NCBI GenBank assembly: GCA_004321915.1
Contig: SCQE01000017.1
Span: 1 to 32,722, forward strand
Length of the DNA: 32,722 nt
DNA from: Nitrospirota bacterium
GTDB taxonomy: Bacteria > Nitrospirota > Thermodesulfovibrionia > Thermodesulfovibrionales > Dissulfurispiraceae
Direction: 5' to 3'
Shown here one piece after another: positions 8,897-16,387 of this stretch (position 1 is the first letter of the stretch; every line of letters starts with the position of its first letter). The translations under genes were made by a program, and so were the position numbers. Below the pieces are notes generated by a model. The model was not told the DNA's origin and searched no databases. It worked only from the letters and a program-made list of their open reading frames with translations.

Positions 8897-9678
8897 TGAA
8901 AGGTATGGACTCGGACAATATTTATAAAGTAAGCGTTGTTATGCCCTCTTTGAATGAGCAGGCCAATCTTGAGCTTGCGGTCAAGAATGTCATCACTGCC
9001 TATGAAAGCTTGAATATAAAAGGCCAGATAGTAATCGTAAATGACGGAAGTTCCGACAGCACAGGCAGCATAGCCGAAAGTCTTGCGAAGCAGTATTCTT
9101 TTGTAAAAGTGCTGCACCACGAAACCCCGCAGGGCATCGGCGGCTCTTTCTGGGACGGCGCTTTGTCTTCAGACGGAGAGGCTGTCATAATGGTACCGGG
9201 TGACGGCGAGAACGACGCTGCAGAAATATTGAGGTACATGGATTTGATGGAGCATGTGGATGTTATCGTGCCGTACGTATTTAATAAATCTGTGCGTTCA
9301 ACCAAGCGGAGAATACTTTCCCGGCTTTATCGCGGGATCATCAATGTATCTTTCGGCATGTCTCTTAACTATATGAACGGTACGGTCGTGTATCGCAAGG
9401 CGGTCTTCGAAAATATAGAACTCCGGAGCAAGGGATTTTTTTACCAGACAGAGCTTCTTATAAAATGCATACGCGCCGGCTATCTTTACGCCGAAGTGCC
9501 GTATGCCCTCAAAGTACGCGCGGAAGGCGTGTCCAAGGCAGTAAGTCTGAAGTCGCTTAAAAATGTTATTAAGGCTTATATATCGACCTTCTGTTCGGCT
9601 TATTTCTGCGGGGGCGGGAAAGGTGAGATATCTCCGGCAACGGTGACCTATAAAAGATTTAGGGCGCTTGAGGGATAA
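8896..9678 (+). CDS. GT2 family glycosyltransferase (DPM1-like, soluble)
   Basis: About 260 residues with a GT-A fold. VSVVMPSLNEQ and IVIVNDGSSDSTGSI form the nucleotide-binding core, VPGDGEND provides the acidic DxD-like motif, and RGIINVSFGMSLNYMNGTVVYRK resembles the acceptor region of DPM1-type enzymes. No C-terminal membrane helix is seen, unlike the GT2 enzyme at 1148-2110. The start is the ATG overlapping the preceding stop. A TTG 14 codons upstream is also in frame but lies inside the previous gene. It sits between two paralogous radical SAM genes, so its product or carrier may be their substrate (inference). Confidence 0.85.
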   Translation: MKGMDSDNIYKVSVVMPSLNEQANLELAVKNVITAYESLNIKGQIVIVNDGSSDSTGSIAESLAKQYSFVKVLHHETPQGIGGSFWDGALSSDGEAVIMVPGDGENDAAEILRYMDLMEHVDVIVPYVFNKSVRSTKRRILSRLYRGIINVSFGMSLNYMNGTVVYRKAVFENIELRSKGFFYQTELLIKCIRAGYLYAEVPYALKVRAEGVSKAVSLKSLKNVIKAYISTFCSAYFCGGGKGEISPATVTYKRFRALEG

Positions 9679-9682
9679 CATA

Positions 9683-10789
9683 ATGGAAGAAAAGATAATA
9701 CTCGACGGACACAAACTGCTTTGGCACAAAGACAGGGTCGAGGCCTTGCTGCGGGGTGAGCGGGTTGCGCCTATAACGATCGACTGTGCGCTGACCCGGG
9801 CCTGTAGTTACCGCTGCGTCTACTGCTACGGACAGCTTCAGGCAAATGACGAAAAACGTATGACCAAGGATGTCATTTACCGTTTTCTGGACGACGCTGC
9901 GGAGATCGGCGTAAAGGCCATAAGCTTTGTGAGTGACGGCGAAAGCACCTGTTCGCCGCATCTGTATGACGCGATTCTAAGGGGCAAGGCGAACGGTCTC
10001 GATATGGCCCTCGGCACAAACGGATTTCTTTTGAAGGACGAAAGGCTCGACGATATACTGCCTGCATTGACATACCTCCGGTTCAATATTTCCGCCGCCA
10101 CGGCCGAGCGCTATGCGCAGATACACGGCTGTCCCCCGCAATGTTTCGAAAAGATAGTGAATACGATCAAACAGGCAGTCGCGATAAAAAAACGCAGGGG
10201 ATTGAGCGTGACCTTAGGTTTGCAGATGGTGCTGCTTCCCGAGTTTGCTGACCAGATAATTCCGCTTGCGAAATTAGGCAAGGAACTCGGCGTGGATTAC
10301 TTGGTGATCAAACATTGCAGCGATGACGAGAATTCGAGCTTGGGAGTGGATTATTCGAAATATTTCGGGCTTATAGATACACTGAAACAGGCCGAGGCCA
10401 TGTCGGACGGCTCTTACATTGTTCGCGCCAAATGGTCGAAGATACTGAGCGGAGGCAAGCGCTGCTATTCGCAATGTTACGGCCCGCCTTTGATAATGCA
10501 GTTTTCCGGGTCAGGTCTTGTTGCGCCGTGCGGCATGCTTTTCAACGACAAGTATAAGAGATATCATATCGGCAATATTGCAGATACCTCTTTCAAAGAA
10601 CTCTGGAAAGGCGAGCGTTACTGGGAAGTGATAAACCTTATAGCGTCCGAGAAGTTCGACGCAAAGACGATGTGCGGTTCTCTCTGTCTGCAGCATAAAG
10701 TGAACGAGTTTCTATGGGGGCTTAAGAAGGGAGAGGCTGCGCTTGATACGGAAACCGGAGAGCCGCCCATGCATTGTAATTTTATTTAG
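9683..10789 (+). CDS. radical SAM/SPASM domain protein, paralogue 2
   Basis: This 368-residue protein places the radical SAM cysteines at C41, C45 and C48 (ACSYRCVYC), identical positions to the paralogue at 7826-8896. It shares the HKLxxHxxRV opening and the C-terminal NFI. A SPASM-like C-terminal region contains CYSQCYGPP, APCGM and a terminal CGSLC. Its start is the ATG at 9683, with GAGG about 9 bases upstream inside the previous gene, against a TTG five codons earlier. It forms a tight operon with the GT2 gene and the downstream membrane protein. The substrate is unknown. Confidence 0.85.
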   Translation: MEEKIILDGHKLLWHKDRVEALLRGERVAPITIDCALTRACSYRCVYCYGQLQANDEKRMTKDVIYRFLDDAAEIGVKAISFVSDGESTCSPHLYDAILRGKANGLDMALGTNGFLLKDERLDDILPALTYLRFNISAATAERYAQIHGCPPQCFEKIVNTIKQAVAIKKRRGLSVTLGLQMVLLPEFADQIIPLAKLGKELGVDYLVIKHCSDDENSSLGVDYSKYFGLIDTLKQAEAMSDGSYIVRAKWSKILSGGKRCYSQCYGPPLIMQFSGSGLVAPCGMLFNDKYKRYHIGNIADTSFKELWKGERYWEVINLIASEKFDAKTMCGSLCLQHKVNEFLWGLKKGEAALDTETGEPPMHCNFI

Positions 10790-10801
10790 TTTTTTCGGAC
10801 T

Positions 10802-12646
10802 ATGACCATAAACGGACCGGTTTTAAAGATTAAAACGTTTTTACAAGGCATGCGTGTGACTCACGCTGCTTTGGCGGTGTTACTCTTATGTCTTATGCTT
10901 TTTCTAGCGGTAAGGGCTTCGGATGAGTACCGCTGGAGCGACTGGGGGTTCGGCGACGCCCAGACTATGCTTTCCTTAAGGCAATGGGACGAGGAAGGCT
11001 GGTTCAATAATTATTTCCTCTTCATACCTCAAGGATACGCAAAGGTGGTCAAGCTTTTCGACGATCCTGAATTGCGCCATCATGCTCACGGCACCTGTCC
11101 GGGAAGCGCTCCGGGCGTTGGGCCGAGACTGTGGTATACCCACTATCCCGCAGGCTATCTTGTTCCTTACGCGGTATTGTTCAAGATAGGGCTCGACGAC
11201 ATATTCCATGCGCGCATGCTTTCTATCGTTTTCTCCATTGCAGCTCTTGTCTTGATGTTTATCGTATTTTCAAGAATAGCGTCGCCTCAGGCCGCATTCT
11301 TTGCCGTATTGTTTTACGCTATATCGCCTGTGTTTTTGGGCTATGCCGACAGTATAGCCAACCAGCCCCTTGACGATATGATACGGTTCGGATTTATGCT
11401 GCTGACGGTAATGGCTTTCGAGACTGACGATAAGGCAAAGGCCAAAAAATTGCTGATAATTGCGTGGTTGAGCGAGTTTGCCTTGTCACTGTCCTCATTC
11501 GATTCCGTATTTTTTATCTACACATGGCTTGTCGGATGGGACATACTTGTTAACCGTAAATTCAGATGGAAGCTGTACCTGATTTTTTCACTAGCCCCGA
11601 TACTCGCGCATTCGCTTCAGCTTTTGCAAAACATATGGTATTTCGGCATCGAGACCGCGATTCAGGACATCAAGGTAACGTTCATGCAAAAGAGCGGCGG
11701 TGTCGAAACCTACGGCGGGCCGGGCCAAAGCAGGTTCGATCTGGTCTTTACCACGGTCTTGATGGTATTTAACAGCGTCTTCAGCCCTTCCGAATGGATT
11801 GCAGGCGTTCTGATCGTATTTCTTTTGTATGTTTTTATGCTGAGAGGCCGCGAAGACAAAAGCCTTCCGTCTTTTGCAATACTCTGTCTGCTCTTTCTGT
11901 GCGGTCTTGCATATATCTTTGTGCTGCCTCACGGAGCGCGGATGCCGTATCAGGGCAGGCAGATGGCGCCGTTTGTCGCGATGCTGATAGGCGGTTTTAC
12001 ATGGTCTGCCGCCGGATCTTTCGTTGCTGCATTGTACGGCGACAAGGATGAAACCGTATCCGCTTTATCTTCAGTCCGGAAATATGCGCTGCCTGCATAT
12101 CTATTGTTGTCTTGTGTCATATTGATTGTCTTCTGGTACCGTCTGCTTCTTCATGACAGATATCCTGTTTACAAGATACCCGAATCTCAGCCGAATGAAA
12201 TGATTGTGCAGAACAAGCAAAGGCTTGGAAACCTTATGGCTGGATACCGTTTGAGGGGGGACCTGCTCTTGGCCAAGGAATTGAAGAAGATGCCGACCAG
12301 ATACGAGCCGGTATATTTCGATCTGGGCGGGTTCTCTTCGTATTGGGACCCGAACTATGTGCCCGGGTACCCTCAGATAAACCCTATAATCGAATTCTAT
12401 GCAGGCAGCAGGCCGGTTTTGTGCTTCAATTACCCTGAAGGGATCGTCAACGACATAATATACCTGTTACAGAAAAGTCCCCATAGGTTCTCGCCGGTCC
12501 TTGTTTCGAGGGACCTCAGGGCGCTCGAAACAACGGTTTCGGAGCTCGGGCAGAGAGGGGCGCTTATTGCGATGCCGCCGCAGCCGCTTTTCATTGTAGA
12601 CCGGTATGTTGCGGATTTGAGCGATTTTCTCAGGTGGATGAGGTAA
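10802..12646 (+). CDS. GT-C type multi-pass membrane protein (ArnT/PMT-like)
   Basis: This 614-residue integral membrane protein has a first helix at about 20-37. A periplasmic loop with WGFGDAQTML and LWYTHYPAGYLVPYAV then places acidic and His-Tyr-Pro residues as in GT39/GT83 enzymes that take sugars from polyprenyl phosphate. About ten hydrophobic segments run to about residue 445, followed by a C-terminal extracytoplasmic domain of about 160 residues. It begins 12 bases after the radical SAM gene and is the last member of the operon, which fits glycan transfer at the outer face of the membrane. The activity is inferred from fold and context. Confidence 0.7.
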   Translation: MTINGPVLKIKTFLQGMRVTHAALAVLLLCLMLFLAVRASDEYRWSDWGFGDAQTMLSLRQWDEEGWFNNYFLFIPQGYAKVVKLFDDPELRHHAHGTCPGSAPGVGPRLWYTHYPAGYLVPYAVLFKIGLDDIFHARMLSIVFSIAALVLMFIVFSRIASPQAAFFAVLFYAISPVFLGYADSIANQPLDDMIRFGFMLLTVMAFETDDKAKAKKLLIIAWLSEFALSLSSFDSVFFIYTWLVGWDILVNRKFRWKLYLIFSLAPILAHSLQLLQNIWYFGIETAIQDIKVTFMQKSGGVETYGGPGQSRFDLVFTTVLMVFNSVFSPSEWIAGVLIVFLLYVFMLRGREDKSLPSFAILCLLFLCGLAYIFVLPHGARMPYQGRQMAPFVAMLIGGFTWSAAGSFVAALYGDKDETVSALSSVRKYALPAYLLLSCVILIVFWYRLLLHDRYPVYKIPESQPNEMIVQNKQRLGNLMAGYRLRGDLLLAKELKKMPTRYEPVYFDLGGFSSYWDPNYVPGYPQINPIIEFYAGSRPVLCFNYPEGIVNDIIYLLQKSPHRFSPVLVSRDLRALETTVSELGQRGALIAMPPQPLFIVDRYVADLSDFLRWMR

Positions 12647-12680
12647 CCTTTTATCTATAGGCCTTTGGGAGGTGCGGACT

Positions 12681-13094
12681 ATGTTTAAATGGACTCCGTC
12701 TTTGTCTGTAGGGGTTGAAGTTATTGACCGGCAGCATCAGGAACTTTTTATGTTGTTCGAAGACCTCTCAAAGGACCTTCAGGAAGAGAAGGGCGACGTT
12801 CATGTAGGCAGGGCGATAGGCTTTCTGGAAGATTATGTGAGAAAGCATTTTACTCTCGAAGAAAAATATATGCGTGTACTGGAATATCCCGATTATAATT
12901 CCCACAGGATGCAACACGAAGAATTCATAGAGAGTTTTAATGCCCTCAAGGTCCATTTTGAAAAACGGGACATGTCTTTGCTGGCCTCAGGCATCACAGG
13001 GGTCATTTATCACTGGCTCGTAAACCATGTGTCTAAGACCGACAAGGCCATGGGCGAATTCCTGAAGGACAAGATAGACAATTATTACGAATGA
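12681..13094 (+). CDS. bacteriohemerythrin
   Basis: This 137-residue protein carries all seven di-iron ligands of the hemerythrin family at standard spacing: H19, H56, E60, H75, H79, H116 and D121 (motifs DRQHQ, HFTLE, HRMQH, HxxxxD). It binds O2 reversibly at a non-heme di-iron site and may deliver, store or sense oxygen. GGGAGG at 12667-12672 sits 8 bases before the ATG at 12681 and fixes the start; a GTG at 12672 lies inside that site. It is followed by a chemotaxis receptor, suggesting a link to oxygen-guided behaviour, though a separate promoter lies between them. Confidence 0.93.
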   Translation: MFKWTPSLSVGVEVIDRQHQELFMLFEDLSKDLQEEKGDVHVGRAIGFLEDYVRKHFTLEEKYMRVLEYPDYNSHRMQHEEFIESFNALKVHFEKRDMSLLASGITGVIYHWLVNHVSKTDKAMGEFLKDKIDNYYE

Positions 13095-13209
13095 GAAGGT
13101 TTTCCTGATGTCCTTTCTGTAAAGCCCCTGCCCTATAGGTATCCGGCGAAAGTCAACGGGTTGAGTCCGACGCAAGCAGGCCGAAAATGCGCTGGAGGAA
13201 ACTAACTCA

Positions 13210-13237
13210 TTGCTGTCCAGCCTATCATAGGTATAAT
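13210..13237 (+). promoter_or_regulatory. candidate sigma-70 promoter of the chemotaxis receptor gene
   Basis: TTGCTG (13210-13215), a 16-base spacer and a consensus TATAAT (13232-13237) lie about 45 bases before the receptor ATG at 13281. A GGAGG Shine-Dalgarno follows near 13268. The promoter lies downstream of the paired segments at 13127-13180, so those would not be part of its leader. Confidence 0.55.
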
Positions 13238-13280
13238 ATTAATCATAAGCGCTTGTGAGAGGTTAAAGGAGGGAGGAACA

Positions 13281-14924
13281 ATGGGGCTTAAAGGGATGAA
13301 AATAGGCAAGAGGTTGGGGTTAGGTTTCGGGGTCGTAATTTTTCTGGTTTTTGTTGTAGGAGCTATAGGGCATTGGGGCCTGCATTCGGTTTCGAGCGCG
13401 GCAGGCGGCATTATTAAAAAAGACGTTGAAATGTTGGAACATGCCGATGACATTAAGTCCAGCCTGCTTAACCTGCGGAGATATGAAAAAGATTTGTTTA
13501 TCAATATCGCATCAAAAGAGAAACAAGATGGGTATCTGAAAAAGTGGAAGAAAGAGTACGAAGAGTTCGCAGCGCAGGTCAAAGCGCTCGAAAAAGTGGT
13601 GAGCGAACCAAAAGACAAAGAGGCTGTTCAATTGTTCCAGAAGCAGATAGAGGTTTACGGTTCCGGGTTCAATAAAGTGCTGGGTCTAATCAACGACGGC
13701 AAGGTCAAGACCACCCAAGAGGCCAATGCAGCCATAGGTGAATTCAAGGACTCTACCCACAAACTTGAAAAAGAGGCAGAGGAACTTGCCGCCCGCGCTG
13801 TCAAGAAAATGGATTCTTCGGCAGAGTTTATACAGGGACTAGAGAAACGCATCGTACTGACAATGGCGGTTTTGGTGGGCGTTGCCGCGTGTATGGGATT
13901 GGTTTTTGGCGTGTTTATAGTAAAGAGCATTCTTAATCAACTCGGCGGAGAGCCTGCGGAGGTCGTCAGGATAGCCGAGGCTGTTGCAAACGGTGACCTG
14001 ACTATGAAAATCGACACGAAGGCGCAAGATGAGACGAGTGCGCTCGCTTCCGTGAAGAGAATGGTCAAAAATCTTCGCAAAACCATAGAGACTATGAGCG
14101 CTACAAGCAATAACGTTGCCGGCAGCTCGGAGGAATTGTCCGCAACTGTGCAGCAGATGTCGGGCAGGGTTTCCGAGCAATCGACTAGGGCGACACAGAT
14201 AGCTGCGGCAACCACAGAAATGTCCCATACAGTGATCGATATAGCCAGAAACGCCTCGGAAATCGCTTCTTCGGCCAATAATACATTGAAAGTGGCGGAA
14301 GAAGGCTCCAAGGTGGTGAATAACACAGTGAACGAGGTGCAGGCAATATCGAACACGGTGACCGAATCGGCACAGCTCATAACTTCACTGGGAGAACGCT
14401 CAAAACAGATAGGAGACGTTGTTACGGTCATAAAAGACATAGCGGACCAGACGAACCTTCTTGCGTTAAACGCTGCTATCGAAGCTGCAAGGGCAGGGGA
14501 GCAGGGCAGGGGGTTTGCGGTAGTCGCGGATGAGGTGAGGAAACTCGCCGAGAGGACTGCAAAGGCAACGACAGAGATAGGCGATATGATCAACTCAATT
14601 CAGGGAGAAACTGACAAGGCCGTATCCGCAATGGAAGAGAGCTTAAAGAGGGTCGAATCCGGCGTAGCTTATTCAAACAAGGCCGGAGACGGTTTACAGA
14701 GGATAGTATCGAGCGTGCATACGCTTCAGGGGATGGTCGAGCAAATAGCGGCCGCTACGAATGAAATGTCGACGGTTTCGGATGGGATAGGGAGCGATTT
14801 GGAAACAGTGTCGACTGTTTCTCAAGAGACGACTGACAGCGCCAACGGTATAGCGCAGGCGTCGAACGATCTCGCAAGACTTGCCGTGCAATTGAAAGAA
14901 GAGGTAAGTAAATTTAAGCTGTAA
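13281..14924 (+). CDS. methyl-accepting chemotaxis protein
   Basis: This 547-residue receptor has a first membrane helix at about 12-30 and a periplasmic four-helix-type sensor at about 35-185. The second membrane helix is at about 190-212, a HAMP domain at about 213-265, and the long coiled-coil signalling domain runs to the C-terminus. The conserved hairpin tip for CheA/CheW contact is present: [19 protein letters not shown] then [17 protein letters not shown]. It senses an unidentified ligand and controls the flagellar motor through CheA. No che genes are in the window, so this is an orphan receptor next to a hemerythrin. A strong GGAGGGAGG precedes the ATG. Confidence 0.93.
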   Translation: MGLKGMKIGKRLGLGFGVVIFLVFVVGAIGHWGLHSVSSAAGGIIKKDVEMLEHADDIKSSLLNLRRYEKDLFINIASKEKQDGYLKKWKKEYEEFAAQVKALEKVVSEPKDKEAVQLFQKQIEVYGSGFNKVLGLINDGKVKTTQEANAAIGEFKDSTHKLEKEAEELAARAVKKMDSSAEFIQGLEKRIVLTMAVLVGVAACMGLVFGVFIVKSILNQLGGEPAEVVRIAEAVANGDLTMKIDTKAQDETSALASVKRMVKNLRKTIETMSATSNNVAGSSEELSATVQQMSGRVSEQSTRATQIAAATTEMSHTVIDIARNASEIASSANNTLKVAEEGSKVVNNTVNEVQAISNTVTESAQLITSLGERSKQIGDVVTVIKDIADQTNLLALNAAIEAARAGEQGRGFAVVADEVRKLAERTAKATTEIGDMINSIQGETDKAVSAMEESLKRVESGVAYSNKAGDGLQRIVSSVHTLQGMVEQIAAATNEMSTVSDGIGSDLETVSTVSQETTDSANGIAQASNDLARLAVQLKEEVSKFKL

Positions 14925-14990
14925 GACCGAGTAAAGATCAAGCGCTCTTTAAAACTGCGATAGTGCAATCGGTTTGCGTCCCCGCATGTA

Positions 14991-15019
14991 TTGCCACCGG
15001 TGAAATAGCAAGGTATAAT
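14991..15019 (+). promoter_or_regulatory. strong sigma-70 promoter of the kinase/AAA+/radical SAM operon
   Basis: TTGCCA (14991-14996), an exact 17-base spacer, then consensus TATAAT (15014-15019). The predicted start is about 40 bases before the ATG at 15065, and GGGGGA (15049-15054) acts as Shine-Dalgarno. This is the best promoter match in the window and probably drives the whole six-gene operon to 22445. Confidence 0.7.
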
Positions 15020-15064
15020 TATTACGAAACTTGTATCGGCCGCACATCGGGGGACTGAAAAGTT

Positions 15065-16387
15065 ATGAGCAGCGTGGTTGTGACGGATGTTGATCAAGGG
15101 ACGGTTTTGGCTGATCTCGGTAGGCTGATGGGGCAGGCTTTGCTCGGCATAGGAATGGGCGTTGCTTGGGGAATATACCTCTGTTTCGACAAATCCGCTG
15201 AAACCAAGGAGAAAGACAAGCTCAAGTCCGAACTGAACAACACGCTTTACAATTTAAGGAAAGAGCTCGACGACGTTGACGCCGCCGCAGGAAAACAACT
15301 CGAACGGGACATGGACGTTGCCGGGAAACTGGCGGCTGAAATAAAGGCGGCCCTAGATCAGGACAGGAAAGAGGATATAAAGAATGTCTTGGGAGCGCTC
15401 AACGCAAAGATAACGGATTTAAGAAAAAAGATCGAACTGGCAAAACTTTCCCAAAAGGAAGACCTGCTTTTACAGGAATATAAACCTGCAGTCCCTCTGA
15501 TGGACGATTCCCAAACAAGGTTGGGTGCCCCCGGCACTGAGACGGAAGATACGCTTGCGCCTCAGCGTCCCGCCGAAGTCTCAAATTCTAATAATTCCAT
15601 CCGTACCGAAATACTCAGATTCCACGCGCTAACAAAGGCCTACGACGAAGACGTTTACAGGGAACTCCTGCCGCTCGTGGATAGCGTGAAAGGCGAGACT
15701 TACGCTCAAAGGTTGTCTGTTGTAAAGGACAATATTAAATTGAGGTATGGAAAGCTTAAAGAAGCTGCGGCGGAGACGATAGCATACAGGAATGTGCTGA
15801 ACGGACTGATTGAGACGCTCAGGCAGCATCCCGGTTCAGGGAAACTGGCAGGCGACATCCAAATGCTCATCGCCAGAAAAAATATAACCCGCGAAGAGTA
15901 TGAAACCATACTGTCATGCGCCGCTGAACTTGCGGCCCGGGAAGTGACCGTCCTTGAGATAAAGAACAGACTTGAGGCCTTGGGTTATCACGTAGCTGTC
16001 GGGGATGACATTGCCGGGAAGATAGAAAATGGCGAGGTCGTATATCTGTCCACTAAATGGGACGGCTATAAGATCATGTTAAGGCTCGACCCGGACGGCA
16101 AGCTGACTACGAGAATGGTCCGTATGGTGGATACCGAGGACGAAAAGAAGAACATCACCTCGTATCAGAAGCAGAAAGACATCGATACGGCAAAACAATG
16201 GTGTAAGGACTATAAAGGGTTTATCGAAAAGCTGAGGGAGGTAGGGCTGACCGCTGACGTGAAATTCATCAAGGAGCCTGAGGAGGAGGGGGTAGCCTGC
16301 ATAGTCAGTGCCGGCGCTGCTCAGGCACGGGCAAAGGCGGCGGCCATTAACGGTTCCGGCGCTGAAGCGTCAATGAAGCAGTCCTGA
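15065..16387 (+). CDS. coiled-coil protein of unknown function, first gene of phospho-signalling operon
   Basis: This 440-residue protein is not recognised as a named family. Residues about 17-40 (LGRLMGQALLGIGMGVAWGIYL) form a hydrophobic, Gly-rich segment that may insert in the membrane. Residues about 50-125 are charged coiled coil (LKSELNNTLYNLRKELDDVDAA), followed by a Pro/Ser/Thr-rich linker near 140-180 and a helical middle. A compact alpha/beta C-terminal domain (LEALGYHVAVGDD, STKWDGYKIMLRLDPDGKL) ends the protein. Its stop overlaps the kinase ATG by one base (TGATG), so it is coupled to the kinase. It may be a membrane-bound scaffold or the main kinase substrate; this is inference. 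Confidence 0.75.
   Translation: MSSVVVTDVDQGTVLADLGRLMGQALLGIGMGVAWGIYLCFDKSAETKEKDKLKSELNNTLYNLRKELDDVDAAAGKQLERDMDVAGKLAAEIKAALDQDRKEDIKNVLGALNAKITDLRKKIELAKLSQKEDLLLQEYKPAVPLMDDSQTRLGAPGTETEDTLAPQRPAEVSNSNNSIRTEILRFHALTKAYDEDVYRELLPLVDSVKGETYAQRLSVVKDNIKLRYGKLKEAAAETIAYRNVLNGLIETLRQHPGSGKLAGDIQMLIARKNITREEYETILSCAAELAAREVTVLEIKNRLEALGYHVAVGDDIAGKIENGEVVYLSTKWDGYKIMLRLDPDGKLTTRMVRMVDTEDEKKNITSYQKQKDIDTAKQWCKDYKGFIEKLREVGLTADVKFIKEPEEEGVACIVSAGAAQARAKAAAINGSGAEASMKQS

Noticed and set aside
13937-14593. Minus-strand open frame of 218 codons inside the chemoreceptor gene
   Set aside because: The plus-strand protein matches the receptor family throughout; the antisense frame is Ser/Thr/Ala-rich shadow.
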